A program made the position numbers and the translations under genes. A DNA stretch of 34,345 bases from Devosia equisanguinis. Lineage in GTDB: Bacteria > Pseudomonadota > Alphaproteobacteria > Rhizobiales > Hyphomicrobiaceae. The stretch covers positions 1 to 34,345 of the forward strand of contig CAMDBL010000017.1 in assembly GCA_945889015.1 (NCBI GenBank), written 5' to 3'. The notes beneath the pieces were generated by a model that was not told the origin of the DNA, did not search any database, and saw nothing but the letters and a program-made list of their open reading frames with translations. Below, one piece after another: positions 15,948 to 24,479 of the stretch (positions are counted from its first letter, which is position 1; each line of letters opens with the position of its first letter).

Positions 15948-17270
15948 TCATGTCCGCTGCGTGCCTGGGGATTGATACACGGTCTGCCCCGCGACCAGCG
16001 TCCGCAACACCCGCCCCTGCAACGTGGTCTCGTCGAACGGCGTGTTCTTCGACCGCGAGCGCAGGCAATCCTTGCCCAGGAACCACGTCTCGTTGGGATC
16101 GAACTGAACGATGTCGGCAGGCGCGCCCTTGGCGAGGCGTCCGGCCGGCAATCCCAACAGCTTCGCGGGGTTGATGGTCAGCGCGCGCAGGAACGCCATC
16201 AGCGAGAGCTGGTCGGAGTGAACGAGCTTCAGTCCCGCCGCCAGCAGCGTCTCGATGCCGACAGCGCCGTCGGCCGCCTCCGCGAACGGCCGGCGCTTGA
16301 CGTCGGCGTCCTGCGGGTCGTGGCTCGACACGATGACGTCGATCTCGCCGGATGCCACGCCCTTGACCATCGCGGCCCGGTCCTCCTCGCGCCGCAAAGG
16401 CGGGCGGACCTTGAAGAAGGTGCGGTAGGAGCCGATGTCGCTCTCGTTCAACACCAGGTGGTTGATCGAGACGCCGCAGGTCACCGGCAGCTTGCGCGAT
16501 TTGGCCTTGCGGATCACCTCGAGGCTTTCGGCGCACGACACGGTGGCCGCGTGGTAGCGCCCGCCGGTGATCTCCACCAAGCGCACGTCGCGCTCGAGCA
16601 CGATGGTCTCGGCGGCCTTGACGACGCCCGTCAACCCGAGCCGGGTGGCGATCTCGCCCGAGTTCATCGCCGTGCCGTCGGACAGGTAGGGGTCCTCGGT
16701 GTGGTGGACGATCAGCGCGCCGAAATCCTTGGAATAGTTCAGCACGTTGCGCATCACGCGTGTGTTGGCGACGCTCGTTTTGCCGTTGGAGAAGGCGATG
16801 GCGCCGGCCCGCTTCAGCAGGCCGATCTCGGTCATCTCCTCACCGGCGAGGCCCTTGGTCATCGCCGCCATCGTGTGGACGTGGACGATGGCGTTGTCGC
16901 GGGCGCGACGCTGGATGAAATCGACCAGCGCCACTTGGTCGATCACCGGCATGGTGTCGGGCATCACCACCATCGTGGTGACGCCACCGGCGGCGGCGGC
17001 ATGACTGGCCGTCTTCAGCGTCTCGCGGTGCTCGTAGCCGGGCTCGCCGGTGAACACCTGGCAGTCGATCAGGCCGGGCGCGAGGATCGTGCCGCGGCAG
17101 TCGACCACCTCCGCGCCGCCCGGGGCGTTGCGGCGAAGGTGAGCGCCGAGATCGGCGATCTCGCCGCCCTTGACGACCAGGCCGCCGGGCTCGTCGCGGT
17201 TGGTCTCCGGGTCGATCAGGCGGGCGTTGATGAAGGCGGTCGCGGCAGGAGCGCCGGCAGGGAGGCTCAT
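15948..17270 (-). CDS. pyrC: Dihydroorotase-like protein lacking the zinc HxH motif (probable PyrB partner)
   Basis: A 440-residue amidohydrolase-fold protein of the type I dihydroorotase family. True dihydroorotases have Asp-x-His-x-His after the first strand; here residues 69-73 read DCQVF, within APGLIDCQVFTGEPGYEHRE, so both metal-binding histidines are gone. The TDHAPH-like active-site motif is replaced by SSHDPQ. The rest of the barrel is well kept (AAAAGGVTTMVVMPDT, VHTMAAMTKGLAGEEMTEIG, TINPAKLLGLPAGRL). Pseudo-dihydroorotases of this kind sit next to pyrB in many alphaproteobacteria and, as in Pseudomonas, may hold the carbamoyltransferase in its active assembly; a catalytic pyrC is expected elsewhere. 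The ATG at 17270 has TGAGG 6 nt upstream; an ATG at 17282, overlapping the pyrB stop as ATGA, is the alternative. Confidence 0.9.
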   Translation of the reverse strand: MSLPAGAPAATAFINARLIDPETNRDEPGGLVVKGGEIADLGAHLRRNAPGGAEVVDCRGTILAPGLIDCQVFTGEPGYEHRETLKTASHAAAAGGVTTMVVMPDTMPVIDQVALVDFIQRRARDNAIVHVHTMAAMTKGLAGEEMTEIGLLKRAGAIAFSNGKTSVANTRVMRNVLNYSKDFGALIVHHTEDPYLSDGTAMNSGEIATRLGLTGVVKAAETIVLERDVRLVEITGGRYHAATVSCAESLEVIRKAKSRKLPVTCGVSINHLVLNESDIGSYRTFFKVRPPLRREEDRAAMVKGVASGEIDVIVSSHDPQDADVKRRPFAEAADGAVGIETLLAAGLKLVHSDQLSLMAFLRALTINPAKLLGLPAGRLAKGAPADIVQFDPNETWFLGKDCLRSRSKNTPFDETTLQGRVLRTLVAGQTVYQSPGTQRT

Positions 17271-17278
17271 GGCGGTCC

Positions 17279-18241
17279 TCATCGATCGTTCGGCAGTTGC
17301 CGGCCCAGCGCCTCGAGCACGGCCATGCGCACGGCGACGCCCATCTCGACCTGCTCGCGGATCACGCTGCGGCTGTCGTCGGCGACGGTGGAGGCGATCT
17401 CGACGCCGCGGTTCATGGGGCCGGGATGCATGATCAGCGCATCCGGCTTGGCGCGCGCGAGCTTCTCGTGGTCGAGGCCGAAGAAATGATAGTACTCCCG
17501 CGTCGAGGGGACATAGTTGCCTTGCATGCGCTCGCGCTGGAGCCTGAGCATCATGATGATGTCGACGTCCTCGATGCCCTTCCACATGTCCGTGTAGACC
17601 TCCGCGCCGAGCTTGTCGGCACCGGCCGGCAGCAGCGTCGAGGGGGCGATGATGCGGACCTTGGCGCCCATCGCGTTGAGCACGTCGATGTTGGAGCGCG
17701 CGACGCGGCTGTGCAGGATGTCGCCGCAGATGGCGACGGTGAGGCCGGCGACGCGGCCCTTGGCGCGGCGGATGGTGAGCGCGTCGAGCAGCGCCTGGGT
17801 CGGATGCTGGTGGGCGCCGTCGCCGGCGTTGATGACGGAGCAGTCGACCTTCTGCGACAGCAGCTCGACGGCGCCGGCCGAGTGATGCCTGACGACGATG
17901 ATGTCGGGGTGCATCGCGTTCAGCGTGACGGCGGTGTCGATCAGCGTCTCGCCCTTCTGCACCGACGAGGTGGCGACGCTCATGTTCATGACGTCGGCGC
18001 CGAGGCGCTTGCCGGCGAGCTCGAACGAGGCCTGCGTGCGCGTCGAGGCCTCGAAGAACAGGTTGATCAGCGTGCGGCCGCGAAGGACGTCGCGCTTCTT
18101 GTTGACTTGCCGGTTGAGGTCGGCGGCCTTGTCGGCGAGGTCGAGCAGCGCATTGATCTCCTCGGCCGACATACCCTCGCAGGTGAGGAGGTGACGGCGG
18201 GAGAGCATGGGAACCTCGCCCGGTGCGAATGTGTTGGTCAT
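17279..18241 (-). CDS. pyrB: Aspartate carbamoyltransferase catalytic subunit
   Basis: A 320-residue enzyme that condenses carbamoyl phosphate with aspartate, the committed step of pyrimidine synthesis. The carbamoyl-phosphate loop [13 protein letters not shown], the [10 protein letters not shown] segment, [34 protein letters not shown] and [11 protein letters not shown] are all present and normal. It overlaps or abuts the pseudo-dihydroorotase gene, supporting joint expression and assembly. The ATG at 18241 matches the length of relatives, but the best promoter (18252-18280) would start transcription only about 4 nt upstream. An internal ATG at 18208 (309 residues) has GAGG 5 nt upstream and may be the true start. 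No regulatory-subunit gene (pyrI) is seen. Confidence 0.97.
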   Translation of the reverse strand: MTNTFAPGEVPMLSRRHLLTCEGMSAEEINALLDLADKAADLNRQVNKKRDVLRGRTLINLFFEASTRTQASFELAGKRLGADVMNMSVATSSVQKGETLIDTAVTLNAMHPDIIVVRHHSAGAVELLSQKVDCSVINAGDGAHQHPTQALLDALTIRRAKGRVAGLTVAICGDILHSRVARSNIDVLNAMGAKVRIIAPSTLLPAGADKLGAEVYTDMWKGIEDVDIIMMLRLQRERMQGNYVPSTREYYHFFGLDHEKLARAKPDALIMHPGPMNRGVEIASTVADDSRSVIREQVEMGVAVRMAVLEALGRQLPNDR

Positions 18242-18251
18242 TAAAGCGGTG

Positions 18252-18280
18252 TCTATATGCGCACTCGGCGGTGCTGGCAA
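18252..18280 (-). promoter_or_regulatory. Probable sigma70-type promoter of pyrB
   Basis: On the minus strand TTGCCA (18280-18275, five of six consensus bases) and TATAGA (18257-18252, four of six) are separated by exactly 17 bp. The predicted transcription start is near 18245, leaving about 4 nt before the annotated pyrB ATG or about 37 nt before the alternative ATG at 18208. Confidence 0.55.
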
Positions 18281-18297
18281 GGGAACCGGCCCGTGGT

Positions 18298-18315
18298 TTT
18301 GACGCCAGCGTCAAA
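18298..18315. promoter_or_regulatory. Perfect palindrome between pyrB and cupin gene, operator-like
   Basis: TTTGACGC-CA-GCGTCAAA: perfect eight-base arms around a two-base centre. The centre is about 61 bp upstream of the predicted pyrB start of transcription, a typical place for an activator, and 112 bp upstream of the cupin ATG. It has no T-tract and is not within a transcript end, so a protein-binding site is more likely than a terminator. The regulator is unknown. Confidence 0.5.
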
Positions 18316-18417
18316 TTGCACGCCCGGCCATGCCTGCACGCGCGCACTACTCGACGGGAGCGGATCGTGTCATTCTCTCGCCCAGACGCCGGAAAGGTGC
18401 GCGGTGAGGAGGAACAC

Positions 18418-18753
18418 ATGGCCCTTCAGATGCAGGACAGGAACGCCAGCTCGGTCGCCGAGGACAACAAGGCGCTCTACGAGGTCGTCATCGACAACGC
18501 CACCGTGCGTGTCTCGCGCTGGCTTTTCAAGCCGGGCCAGATGTCGGGCTGGCACCATCACGAGCTCGACTACATGGGCTTGCACTCGACCCGCAATCTG
18601 CTGCGCTACGAGATGCCCGACGGCCGCGTCGAGACCAAGGACCAGCTCGGCATCTCGGGGTTCATCAAGGCCGGCGCCGAGCACAACGTCACCAATGTCG
18701 GCACCACGGACGCAGAAGCCTACGAGATCGAGTTCAAGCAGTCGGCCGGCTGA
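18418..18753 (+). CDS. Small single-domain cupin protein
   Basis: A 111-residue double-stranded beta-helix protein. It has RWLFKPGQMSGWHHHELDYM, with His46-His48 in the position of cupin metal ligands, then FIKAGAEHNVTNVGTTDAEAYEIEF, the second cupin motif with His. The overall layout resembles the BauB-like cupins of beta-alanine degradation clusters, but no such pathway gene is adjacent, so the name is not transferred. The ATG at 18418 has a very strong ribosome site, AGGAGG at 18407-18412. It diverges from pyrB over 176 bp containing a palindrome and the pyrB promoter, and its stop is 37 bp from the convergent sugar-transferase stop. Enzymatic or ligand-sensing roles are both possible. Confidence 0.88.
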   Translation: MALQMQDRNASSVAEDNKALYEVVIDNATVRVSRWLFKPGQMSGWHHHELDYMGLHSTRNLLRYEMPDGRVETKDQLGISGFIKAGAEHNVTNVGTTDAEAYEIEFKQSAG

Positions 18754-18790
18754 TCCCCGGCCGCGGTGCCGCGCGCAGGCTCCACCGGCC

Positions 18791-20220
18791 CTACATCGCG
18801 TTCCGGTATGCCTTCGGCGACAGCACGGTCATGGCGATGATGTAGAGGTCGAGCAGCATCGACCAGTTGTCGATGTAGTAGAGGTCGTGGTCGACGCGGC
18901 TCGCCATGTCGGCCTCGGTCTGGGTCGGGCCGCGGAAGCCGTGGATCTGCGCCCAGCCGGTCAGGCCCGGCTTGACGTTGAGGCGGCGCGGATAGGCCGA
19001 GATGCGGGCCTCGTAGTGCTCGTCGTGGGAGACGGCGTGCGGGCGCGGGCCGACGATCGACATCTCGCCGCGCAGCACGTTGACGAGTTGCGGCAGCTCG
19101 TCGAGATTGAGCCGGCGCAGCCACGCGCCGACGCGGGTGATGCGCACGTCGTTGGCGGTCGCCTGGCGCACCTCGTCGCCATCCTCGGTCGTGGTCATCG
19201 TCCGGAACTTCCAGATCCGGAACTCCTCCTGGTTGAAGCCGCGCCGGCGCTGGCGGAACAGCACCTTGCCGGGGCTGTCGTAGTGGATCGCGGCGGCGAT
19301 CGCGGCGAGCAACGGCGACAGCAGCACCAGCGCCACGCTGGCGACGGCCACGTCGAACGCGCGCTTGGCCAGCGATTGCATGGGGCGGAGCGGCGTATCC
19401 GTCAGGCAGATGGTCGGCGCCGTCCCGAGCCGCGACAGCCGGGCATTGCGGAAGCGGCCAAACGTGTCGCCGACGCTGACGTGGACGGCAGCCGGCAGTG
19501 CCAAAAACTCCCGCGCGATCTGCTCCACCTCGACGCGGTCGACGCGGTCGGACAGGATGACGATGTCGTCGGCGCGAATGGCACGGGCACGGTCCACCGC
19601 GCCCCCCAGTCGACGCCGCGCAGGGCGGCTTGGTCGAGTTCGACCGTCAGGCAGCCGCAGACGCGCATCGCGCTCATCGGGTCGCAGATGCGGGTGATGG
19701 CGCGATCGATGTCGCTCTCGGCGCCGATCAGCATCACCCGGCGTCCCGCGATGAAGCCCCCGCGCCGCGCCACCTGAACCGCGTAGGTCGACAGTTTGCG
19801 CATCACCACCGCGCACCCCAGCCCACCGACGAGATAAACCGCCAGCGCGCCGCGCGAGTACTCGGCCGAGGTCTTGGTGAGGAAGCCGATCAACACCAGG
19901 AAGACGAACGCGTGCAGCCAGTGCCCGACGAAGCGCCGGATCTGATCGGCCTCCTCGAGCATCCGCTGCAAGTGGTACTCGCCCCTGTAGAGCGTCGGCA
20001 GGGCGTAGAGCAGGCCCGCGAGCACGCCGAGACCGGCATAGCGCGACAGGGGACCGAGCGAACCGTAGCCCCAGACGTGGTAAAGTCCGCCGCTGAGCAC
20101 CCCGCTCGCAGCGATAGCCAGGACGTCGATGCTGAACAGCACGAGCGCAAGGCCCGCCGTTCCGATGACGACGCGGGGAAGCAGTGAGCTGCCATCCTCC
20201 CAGGCCGTGACGACTTTCAT
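18791..20220 (-). pseudogene. Frameshifted polyprenyl-phosphate hexose-1-phosphate transferase (WbaP/ExoY type)
   Basis: Two adjoining frames encode one protein of about 476 residues. The first, from the ATG at 20220 (AGAGGG upstream), holds several membrane helices and a Rossmann-like GRRVMLIGAESDIDRAI. It matches until the run of six C (plus strand 19602-19607), near residue 206. The other frame then continues with RADDIVILSDRVDRVEVE and a complete bacterial sugar transferase domain (PF02397): VLFRQRRRGFNQEEFRIWKF, DELPQLVNVLRGEMSIVGPR, VKPGLTGWAQIHGF. Adding one G to the run restores a single frame. The intact protein would start polysaccharide repeat-unit synthesis by loading a hexose phosphate onto undecaprenyl phosphate in the inner membrane. 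Sequencing error, true mutation and slippage-based expression cannot be separated here. A good fit to the last gene of the polysaccharide locus. Confidence 0.85.
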
Positions 20221-20436
20221 TCCTACGCCCTCTCGAAGTCGCCACCCGGCATTCCGCGCAGCGGCCGCACCGCGATCCCGCCGGCATCCCGCGTGCCGAT
20301 CATCCATTCCCGTTGCCGGTCTCGGCCGATGTCAAAAGCCGCCGTCATCCGACGCCGTGTCCGCATTGTGCACCGCACACTACGTACACCCTGCACCGGT
20401 GCCAGACAACGGCTCAATACCGATAACTAACTTCAC

Positions 20437-20442
20437 GTTATA
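20437..20442 (-). promoter_or_regulatory. Possible -10 box in AT-rich island upstream of the sugar transferase gene
   Basis: TATAAC (five of six consensus bases) on the minus strand, in the only AT-rich patch (about 20418-20450) of the 293-bp gap between the double glycosyltransferase and the sugar transferase. No good -35 box lies at 16-18 bp; TTGAGA occurs at 14 bp. ATAAC and GTTAT flank the patch as a small inverted repeat. The gap shows nothing else, and suggests the last gene has its own promoter. Confidence 0.3.
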
Positions 20443-20513
20443 TTGTCAGCCTACGATCTCAATCGAGCGATGGGCTTTGTGACGCACCGCGAACGATCGC
20501 CGCCGACAGGACG

Positions 20514-22997
20514 TCACGCGCGTGTCGGGCTCGCCTGCACGACACTGCGCCCGCCGGTGTCCTTGCCGGGCTCCACCGCACGCCGATAAACCGACAGGGT
20601 CCTCTCGGCGTTGCGCTGCCAGTCGTAGGTTTCGCGTACATAGGCCCTGAGACGTTCGCTCTCACTGGTGCTCTGGGGCGACGCCGCGAGCCCCTTCATG
20701 AGGCGGGCCAGGGCCGCGAGATCCCCGACCGGAAAGTAACGATCGGCGGCCAGATCGACCTCGCGATTGGCCGGAATGGCGCTGGCCAGGCATGGCAACC
20801 CGACGGAGGCGGCCTCGAGCAGCGCGATCGGCAGACCCTCGTGGCTCGACGGCAGCACGAACATGCCGGCATTGGCATAGATCTCGGCCAGGGCCGCGCC
20901 ACTCTGGAAGCCGGTCATCACCACGTTCGAATGCTTGCGGGCGACCTGCTCGACGAGGCGCGAATAGGCATCGGGATGATCCGCGGCGCCGACGATGACG
21001 AGCTTCCACCCCTCGAGGCCCGCCCGCTTGAAGGCCTCGATCAGATCGAGGTGGCGCTTCTCGCGCACCAGCCGGCCGACGGTGAGGATGTAGCGGCCCG
21101 GCACCAGCCCAAATGCGGTGAGGGTTCTCGCCGTCTCCTCGCGCTCGGCCATCCCTGCGAAATCGACGCCATTGGGGATCGCCGCCGCCTCGACGCCGTG
21201 TCGCGCCCGCATGTCCGAGGCGATGCCGTTGGAGACGGTGATACGGCCGTGCGCGAGCCGCATGCCGAGCCATTCGCCGGCTTTGAGCGCGGCCTTGGCG
21301 AACCGGCCCCACTTCTGCCGCTCGTAGTCGTAGCCGTGATGGGTGACCACCACCTTCAATCCGAACAAGCGGGCGAGCGGCACCATCAGCGACGGACCGA
21401 TGGCGTGGATGTGTAGAACGTCCGGCCGGCGCATGGCGGCGTAGAGCACGCCGACGAGCGTATGCACCAGCGCCTCGCTGCTCTTGCCGCCCGGGCTCCA
21501 CAGCGGCGTGATGTGGATGCCGCGCCATTCGCGCGCCGCATGCCCCTCGATGTAGGGTTGGCGTCCGACCACCTCGACATCGCAGCCGAGTGCCGCGAGG
21601 CGTGGCGCCAACTGCTCGACGTGACGCTCGACACCACGCTGGACGTCGGGACACCCGCGCAGGCCGAGCATCATCACGGAGAGACGCCCCTTGTCGGCCG
21701 GTGTCGCCCGCTGCACGCTGGTGCGCACGGCCGGCATCGACACCGCCGAAGCTGAACCAGGCACTGCCGAGCGGGCCCCCGTCAACTCGCCGTAGATCTG
21801 CAGCATGCGATCGCGATAGAGCCCTTGCGAGAAGTCTCGCTCGACCCATTCCCGGGCGCTCCGTCCCATGTCGCGCACGCGGGCATCCGGCAGGTTCGCC
21901 ATCCAGCGCATGCGATCGGCGAGCTTGCCGACGTGGTCGGGCGGGGCCAGCGTTCCGGTCTCGCCCTCGCGCACCAACTCGGGAATGCCGCCGATGTCAG
22001 AGCCGATCACGGGCTTGGCCAGCGCGTAGGATTCCAGCACGCTCAGCGGCGCGTTCTCATACCAGGTGGAGGCCAGCACGGTGGCTCGCGCGCCGCGCAC
22101 GATGTCGTACAGCGCCTCGCCCTTCTGGTAACCGGCAAAACGCACGTCGGCGCCGATCGCCTCGGCGAGTTGGCGCAGGCGCGGCTCCTCGTGGCCCGTA
22201 CCGACGATGGTCAGCGGCTCGCCGGCGAGCTTGGCCGCCCGGATTGCGACGTCGAGCCCCTTCTCGGGTGCGAGGCGCCCGAAATAGACGAAGCCTCGGC
22301 CCGCCTCGGCGGCCGGCGCGAAGCTCGCCGCATCGACGAAGTTGGGCACATGCACGAACCGCTCGGTCGGCAGGCCCCACTCCGCGAACTTGTCGATGAA
22401 GAACCGGCTCGGCACGACGAAGCGGTCGACGTTGCCGGTGTAGGACTTCAGCATGCGGTTGACGGCAGTCTCGGCGAACACGACGGCCGACAGCGGCAAC
22501 GAGCCCTTGATGCAGCGGTTGAGCAGGACGTTGTGAATGCGTCCGCCTCGGCAGCGCTCGCATATCGCACCATTGGTGCGCATGGTGTAGGCGGGGCAGG
22601 CGAGCTTGAGGTCGTGAAGCGTCAGCACACTCGGCACCCCCGCTTCCTTCAGCACCGGGAAAATCGAGGGTGAGATGTGATGGTAGACGTTGTGCGCGTG
22701 CGCGACGGTCGGCTTCACCTCAGCCAGCAGCGCCCTGAGCTTGGCCTGCGCCTCGCGCGAGTAGATCACCTTGCCCGCCATCGCCATCTTGGCGGCGAGC
22801 CCATAGTCGTGCCCGAACTCGATCTCGTCGACGAAAAAACGCTCCCACGGCGTCGGCATGTTCTGGGGATGGCGCATGGCGAAGGGGACGATGGTCCAAC
22901 CCTCCGCCTCCAACATGCGGTTCTCCGCGAGCGCGAGATACTCCGCGCCACCGCGCAGGTAATAGTAGTTGTTGATGGCGAGCAGGGTCTGGGTCAT
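20514..22997 (-). CDS. Protein with two complete family 4 glycosyltransferase modules
   Basis: An 827-residue fusion of two retaining GT-B enzymes. Module 1 (1 to about 405) starts AINNYYYLRGGAEY, has a cysteine group (CPAY, CERCRGG, RCIKGS, residues 134-162), FVYFGRLAPEKGLDVAI and the EX7E pair Glu314/Glu322. A proline/serine/alanine-rich linker spans about 406-437. Module 2 (438-827) has THHGYDYERQKWG, ILTVGRLVREKRHLDLIEAF and the EX7E pair Glu720/Glu728. Each half alone equals a normal family 4 enzyme in length, and both acidic pairs are intact, so both are predicted active in adding successive sugars to the lipid-linked repeat unit on the cytoplasmic face. The ATG at 22997 begins the conserved sequence; the gene is 23 bp from the Wzy-like gene. 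No frame break or stop occurs between the modules. Confidence 0.92.
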   Translation of the reverse strand: MTQTLLAINNYYYLRGGAEYLALAENRMLEAEGWTIVPFAMRHPQNMPTPWERFFVDEIEFGHDYGLAAKMAMAGKVIYSREAQAKLRALLAEVKPTVAHAHNVYHHISPSIFPVLKEAGVPSVLTLHDLKLACPAYTMRTNGAICERCRGGRIHNVLLNRCIKGSLPLSAVVFAETAVNRMLKSYTGNVDRFVVPSRFFIDKFAEWGLPTERFVHVPNFVDAASFAPAAEAGRGFVYFGRLAPEKGLDVAIRAAKLAGEPLTIVGTGHEEPRLRQLAEAIGADVRFAGYQKGEALYDIVRGARATVLASTWYENAPLSVLESYALAKPVIGSDIGGIPELVREGETGTLAPPDHVGKLADRMRWMANLPDARVRDMGRSAREWVERDFSQGLYRDRMLQIYGELTGARSAVPGSASAVSMPAVRTSVQRATPADKGRLSVMMLGLRGCPDVQRGVERHVEQLAPRLAALGCDVEVVGRQPYIEGHAAREWRGIHITPLWSPGGKSSEALVHTLVGVLYAAMRRPDVLHIHAIGPSLMVPLARLFGLKVVVTHHGYDYERQKWGRFAKAALKAGEWLGMRLAHGRITVSNGIASDMRARHGVEAAAIPNGVDFAGMAEREETARTLTAFGLVPGRYILTVGRLVREKRHLDLIEAFKRAGLEGWKLVIVGAADHPDAYSRLVEQVARKHSNVVMTGFQSGAALAEIYANAGMFVLPSSHEGLPIALLEAASVGLPCLASAIPANREVDLAADRYFPVGDLAALARLMKGLAASPQSTSESERLRAYVRETYDWQRNAERTLSVYRRAVEPGKDTGGRSVVQASPTRA

Positions 22998-23020
22998 GAG
23001 GCTTTGCCGAACTGGCCTTT

Positions 23021-24454
23021 TCAACGATGGGACGTGGACTGCGGGCCTTCGATACCCGGTTCCGAACTGGCGACGAGATCGCGGACGCGCGGCACGGGTT
23101 CCTCGTCCGGCTCTGAGACGAGATGAGCTCGCGCCTGCAACCGCAACCCGAAGACGGCGAGTGCCATCATGAACCACATTGGTCCGACGCCTGCCGTCAT
23201 GAATAGCGTCGCTTCCAACGTCGCGCACAGTAGCGTGAACGTCCAGATGCCCATGTACAGACCGTCGAGGGTGCGGCTACCCCCCCGCAATTCACTGCGC
23301 CTCAGATCGAGGATCGGCAGCAGAACGAGCCAGACGATCGCCAGGATCGCACCGGGGATGCCGATGGTCACCGCAATGTCGAGGAAGGCATTGTGCGCAT
23401 GCGAGGCTTTGTTGGCCCAAGTTTCCAATGAATTGCGATAGTGCACGGAGTCCGTTCCCCAGAACGCCTGGAAGCCGAAACCCGTCAGGGGGCGTCGCAG
23501 CGTCTCCGTGATCACCAAGCGCCATACGTCGGCGCGGTTGGTGAAGGTCGGGTCCGAGGTGACCATCGACACGATCTGGAACAATCCCGGCACCACAGCC
23601 GAGCCGACCGCGAGCACATTGAAGCCACCGAGCACGCCGCCGATCACCAGCAGTCGCCACGGGGTGCTGCGCAACCACAGCAACAGCGCCGTCATCGCCA
23701 GCGCCACCGGCATCAGCCCGATCGACGTCTTGGCCTGCGACATCGCCAGGAATAAGCCGGCCGCCACCACGATGGCTACCCCCAGCCCGCGATGCACCGC
23801 ACGTGCGACATGGATCCCGACCACCACGATCAGGCCCATCGCACCGCCGGTGACGTTCTTGTGCATGTAGGGGCCGCGCCAACTGCCGGCGTGCTGCGGC
23901 TCGGAAATCTCGGTGATCTGATGGATGGCCCGATGCGGAACCACGATCACGCCGAGATAGGAGATCACCAGAATCGCGACGGTCGCTCCAGCGAGCCAGA
24001 GGTTGAACTGCCGACCCGACTGCGGCAGCAGCAGCAGCGAGGCCGCCAGCACGAGGATGATCATCGCCTGCACGAAGCGGCGGAGTGCGAGATCGGGGTA
24101 GACGGCCGTGATCACCGATAGTCCGATCCAGCCGATCAGCATGATCAGCGCCGCCGAGGGGAGCACCCTGATCACCGCGAGCGGCGTCCGCCGTACCGCG
24201 ACGAGCGTCAATGCGCAGAGCAGCACGATCAGGATCTGGCTCACCAGATTTGCGCCGATGATCGGATCGAGCGTGTCTTCCACCGCCAGGTCCACGAAGG
24301 GATCGGTCGTGAGCCAAAAGAACGCGAAGACGGCGAAGAACATGATGGCTCGGCCGACCACTTTGGCGTGAAGGCCGAGGCCGTCAGGGCGAAAACCCGT
24401 CTCGCCCTGCAACTGGTCCGTCGCCTTTACGTCTGCCACGCAGGCCTTCTCCAC
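23021..24454 (-). CDS. O-antigen ligase/polymerase (Wzy) family membrane protein
   Basis: A 477-residue polytopic membrane protein with roughly eleven hydrophobic helices and a large periplasmic region, the layout of the Wzy_C/O-antigen ligase family (PF04932). The family signature lies late in the protein: NRADVWRLVITETLRRPLTG, then GFGFQAFWG and ASHAHNAFLDIAVTIG, with HAHN being typical. Upstream, GPYMHKNVTGGAMGL and MSQAKTSIGLMPV resemble the conserved first periplasmic loop and following helix of ExoQ/Wzy-like proteins. In this locus it should polymerise the lipid-linked repeat units in the periplasm. The start is a GTG at 24454, 25 bp after the Wzz-type stop; a later GTG in the first 10 codons is possible. 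No strong ribosome site. Confidence 0.9.
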   Translation of the reverse strand: MEKACVADVKATDQLQGETGFRPDGLGLHAKVVGRAIMFFAVFAFFWLTTDPFVDLAVEDTLDPIIGANLVSQILIVLLCALTLVAVRRTPLAVIRVLPSAALIMLIGWIGLSVITAVYPDLALRRFVQAMIILVLAASLLLLPQSGRQFNLWLAGATVAILVISYLGVIVVPHRAIHQITEISEPQHAGSWRGPYMHKNVTGGAMGLIVVVGIHVARAVHRGLGVAIVVAAGLFLAMSQAKTSIGLMPVALAMTALLLWLRSTPWRLLVIGGVLGGFNVLAVGSAVVPGLFQIVSMVTSDPTFTNRADVWRLVITETLRRPLTGFGFQAFWGTDSVHYRNSLETWANKASHAHNAFLDIAVTIGIPGAILAIVWLVLLPILDLRRSELRGGSRTLDGLYMGIWTFTLLCATLEATLFMTAGVGPMWFMMALAVFGLRLQARAHLVSEPDEEPVPRVRDLVASSEPGIEGPQSTSHR

Positions 24455-24479
24455 TCACCGCTTCACCGCCGGCACCGGA

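Noticed and set aside
17283-18419. Apparent 823-residue extension of the dihydroorotase-like protein across pyrB
   Set aside because: The extra part is an Arg/Pro/His-rich out-of-frame reading of pyrB; the real protein starts at 17270 (or 17282).
22998-23228. N-terminal extension of the double glycosyltransferase
   Set aside because: It overlaps the end of the Wzy-like gene and has no similarity; the conserved module begins at the ATG at 22997.
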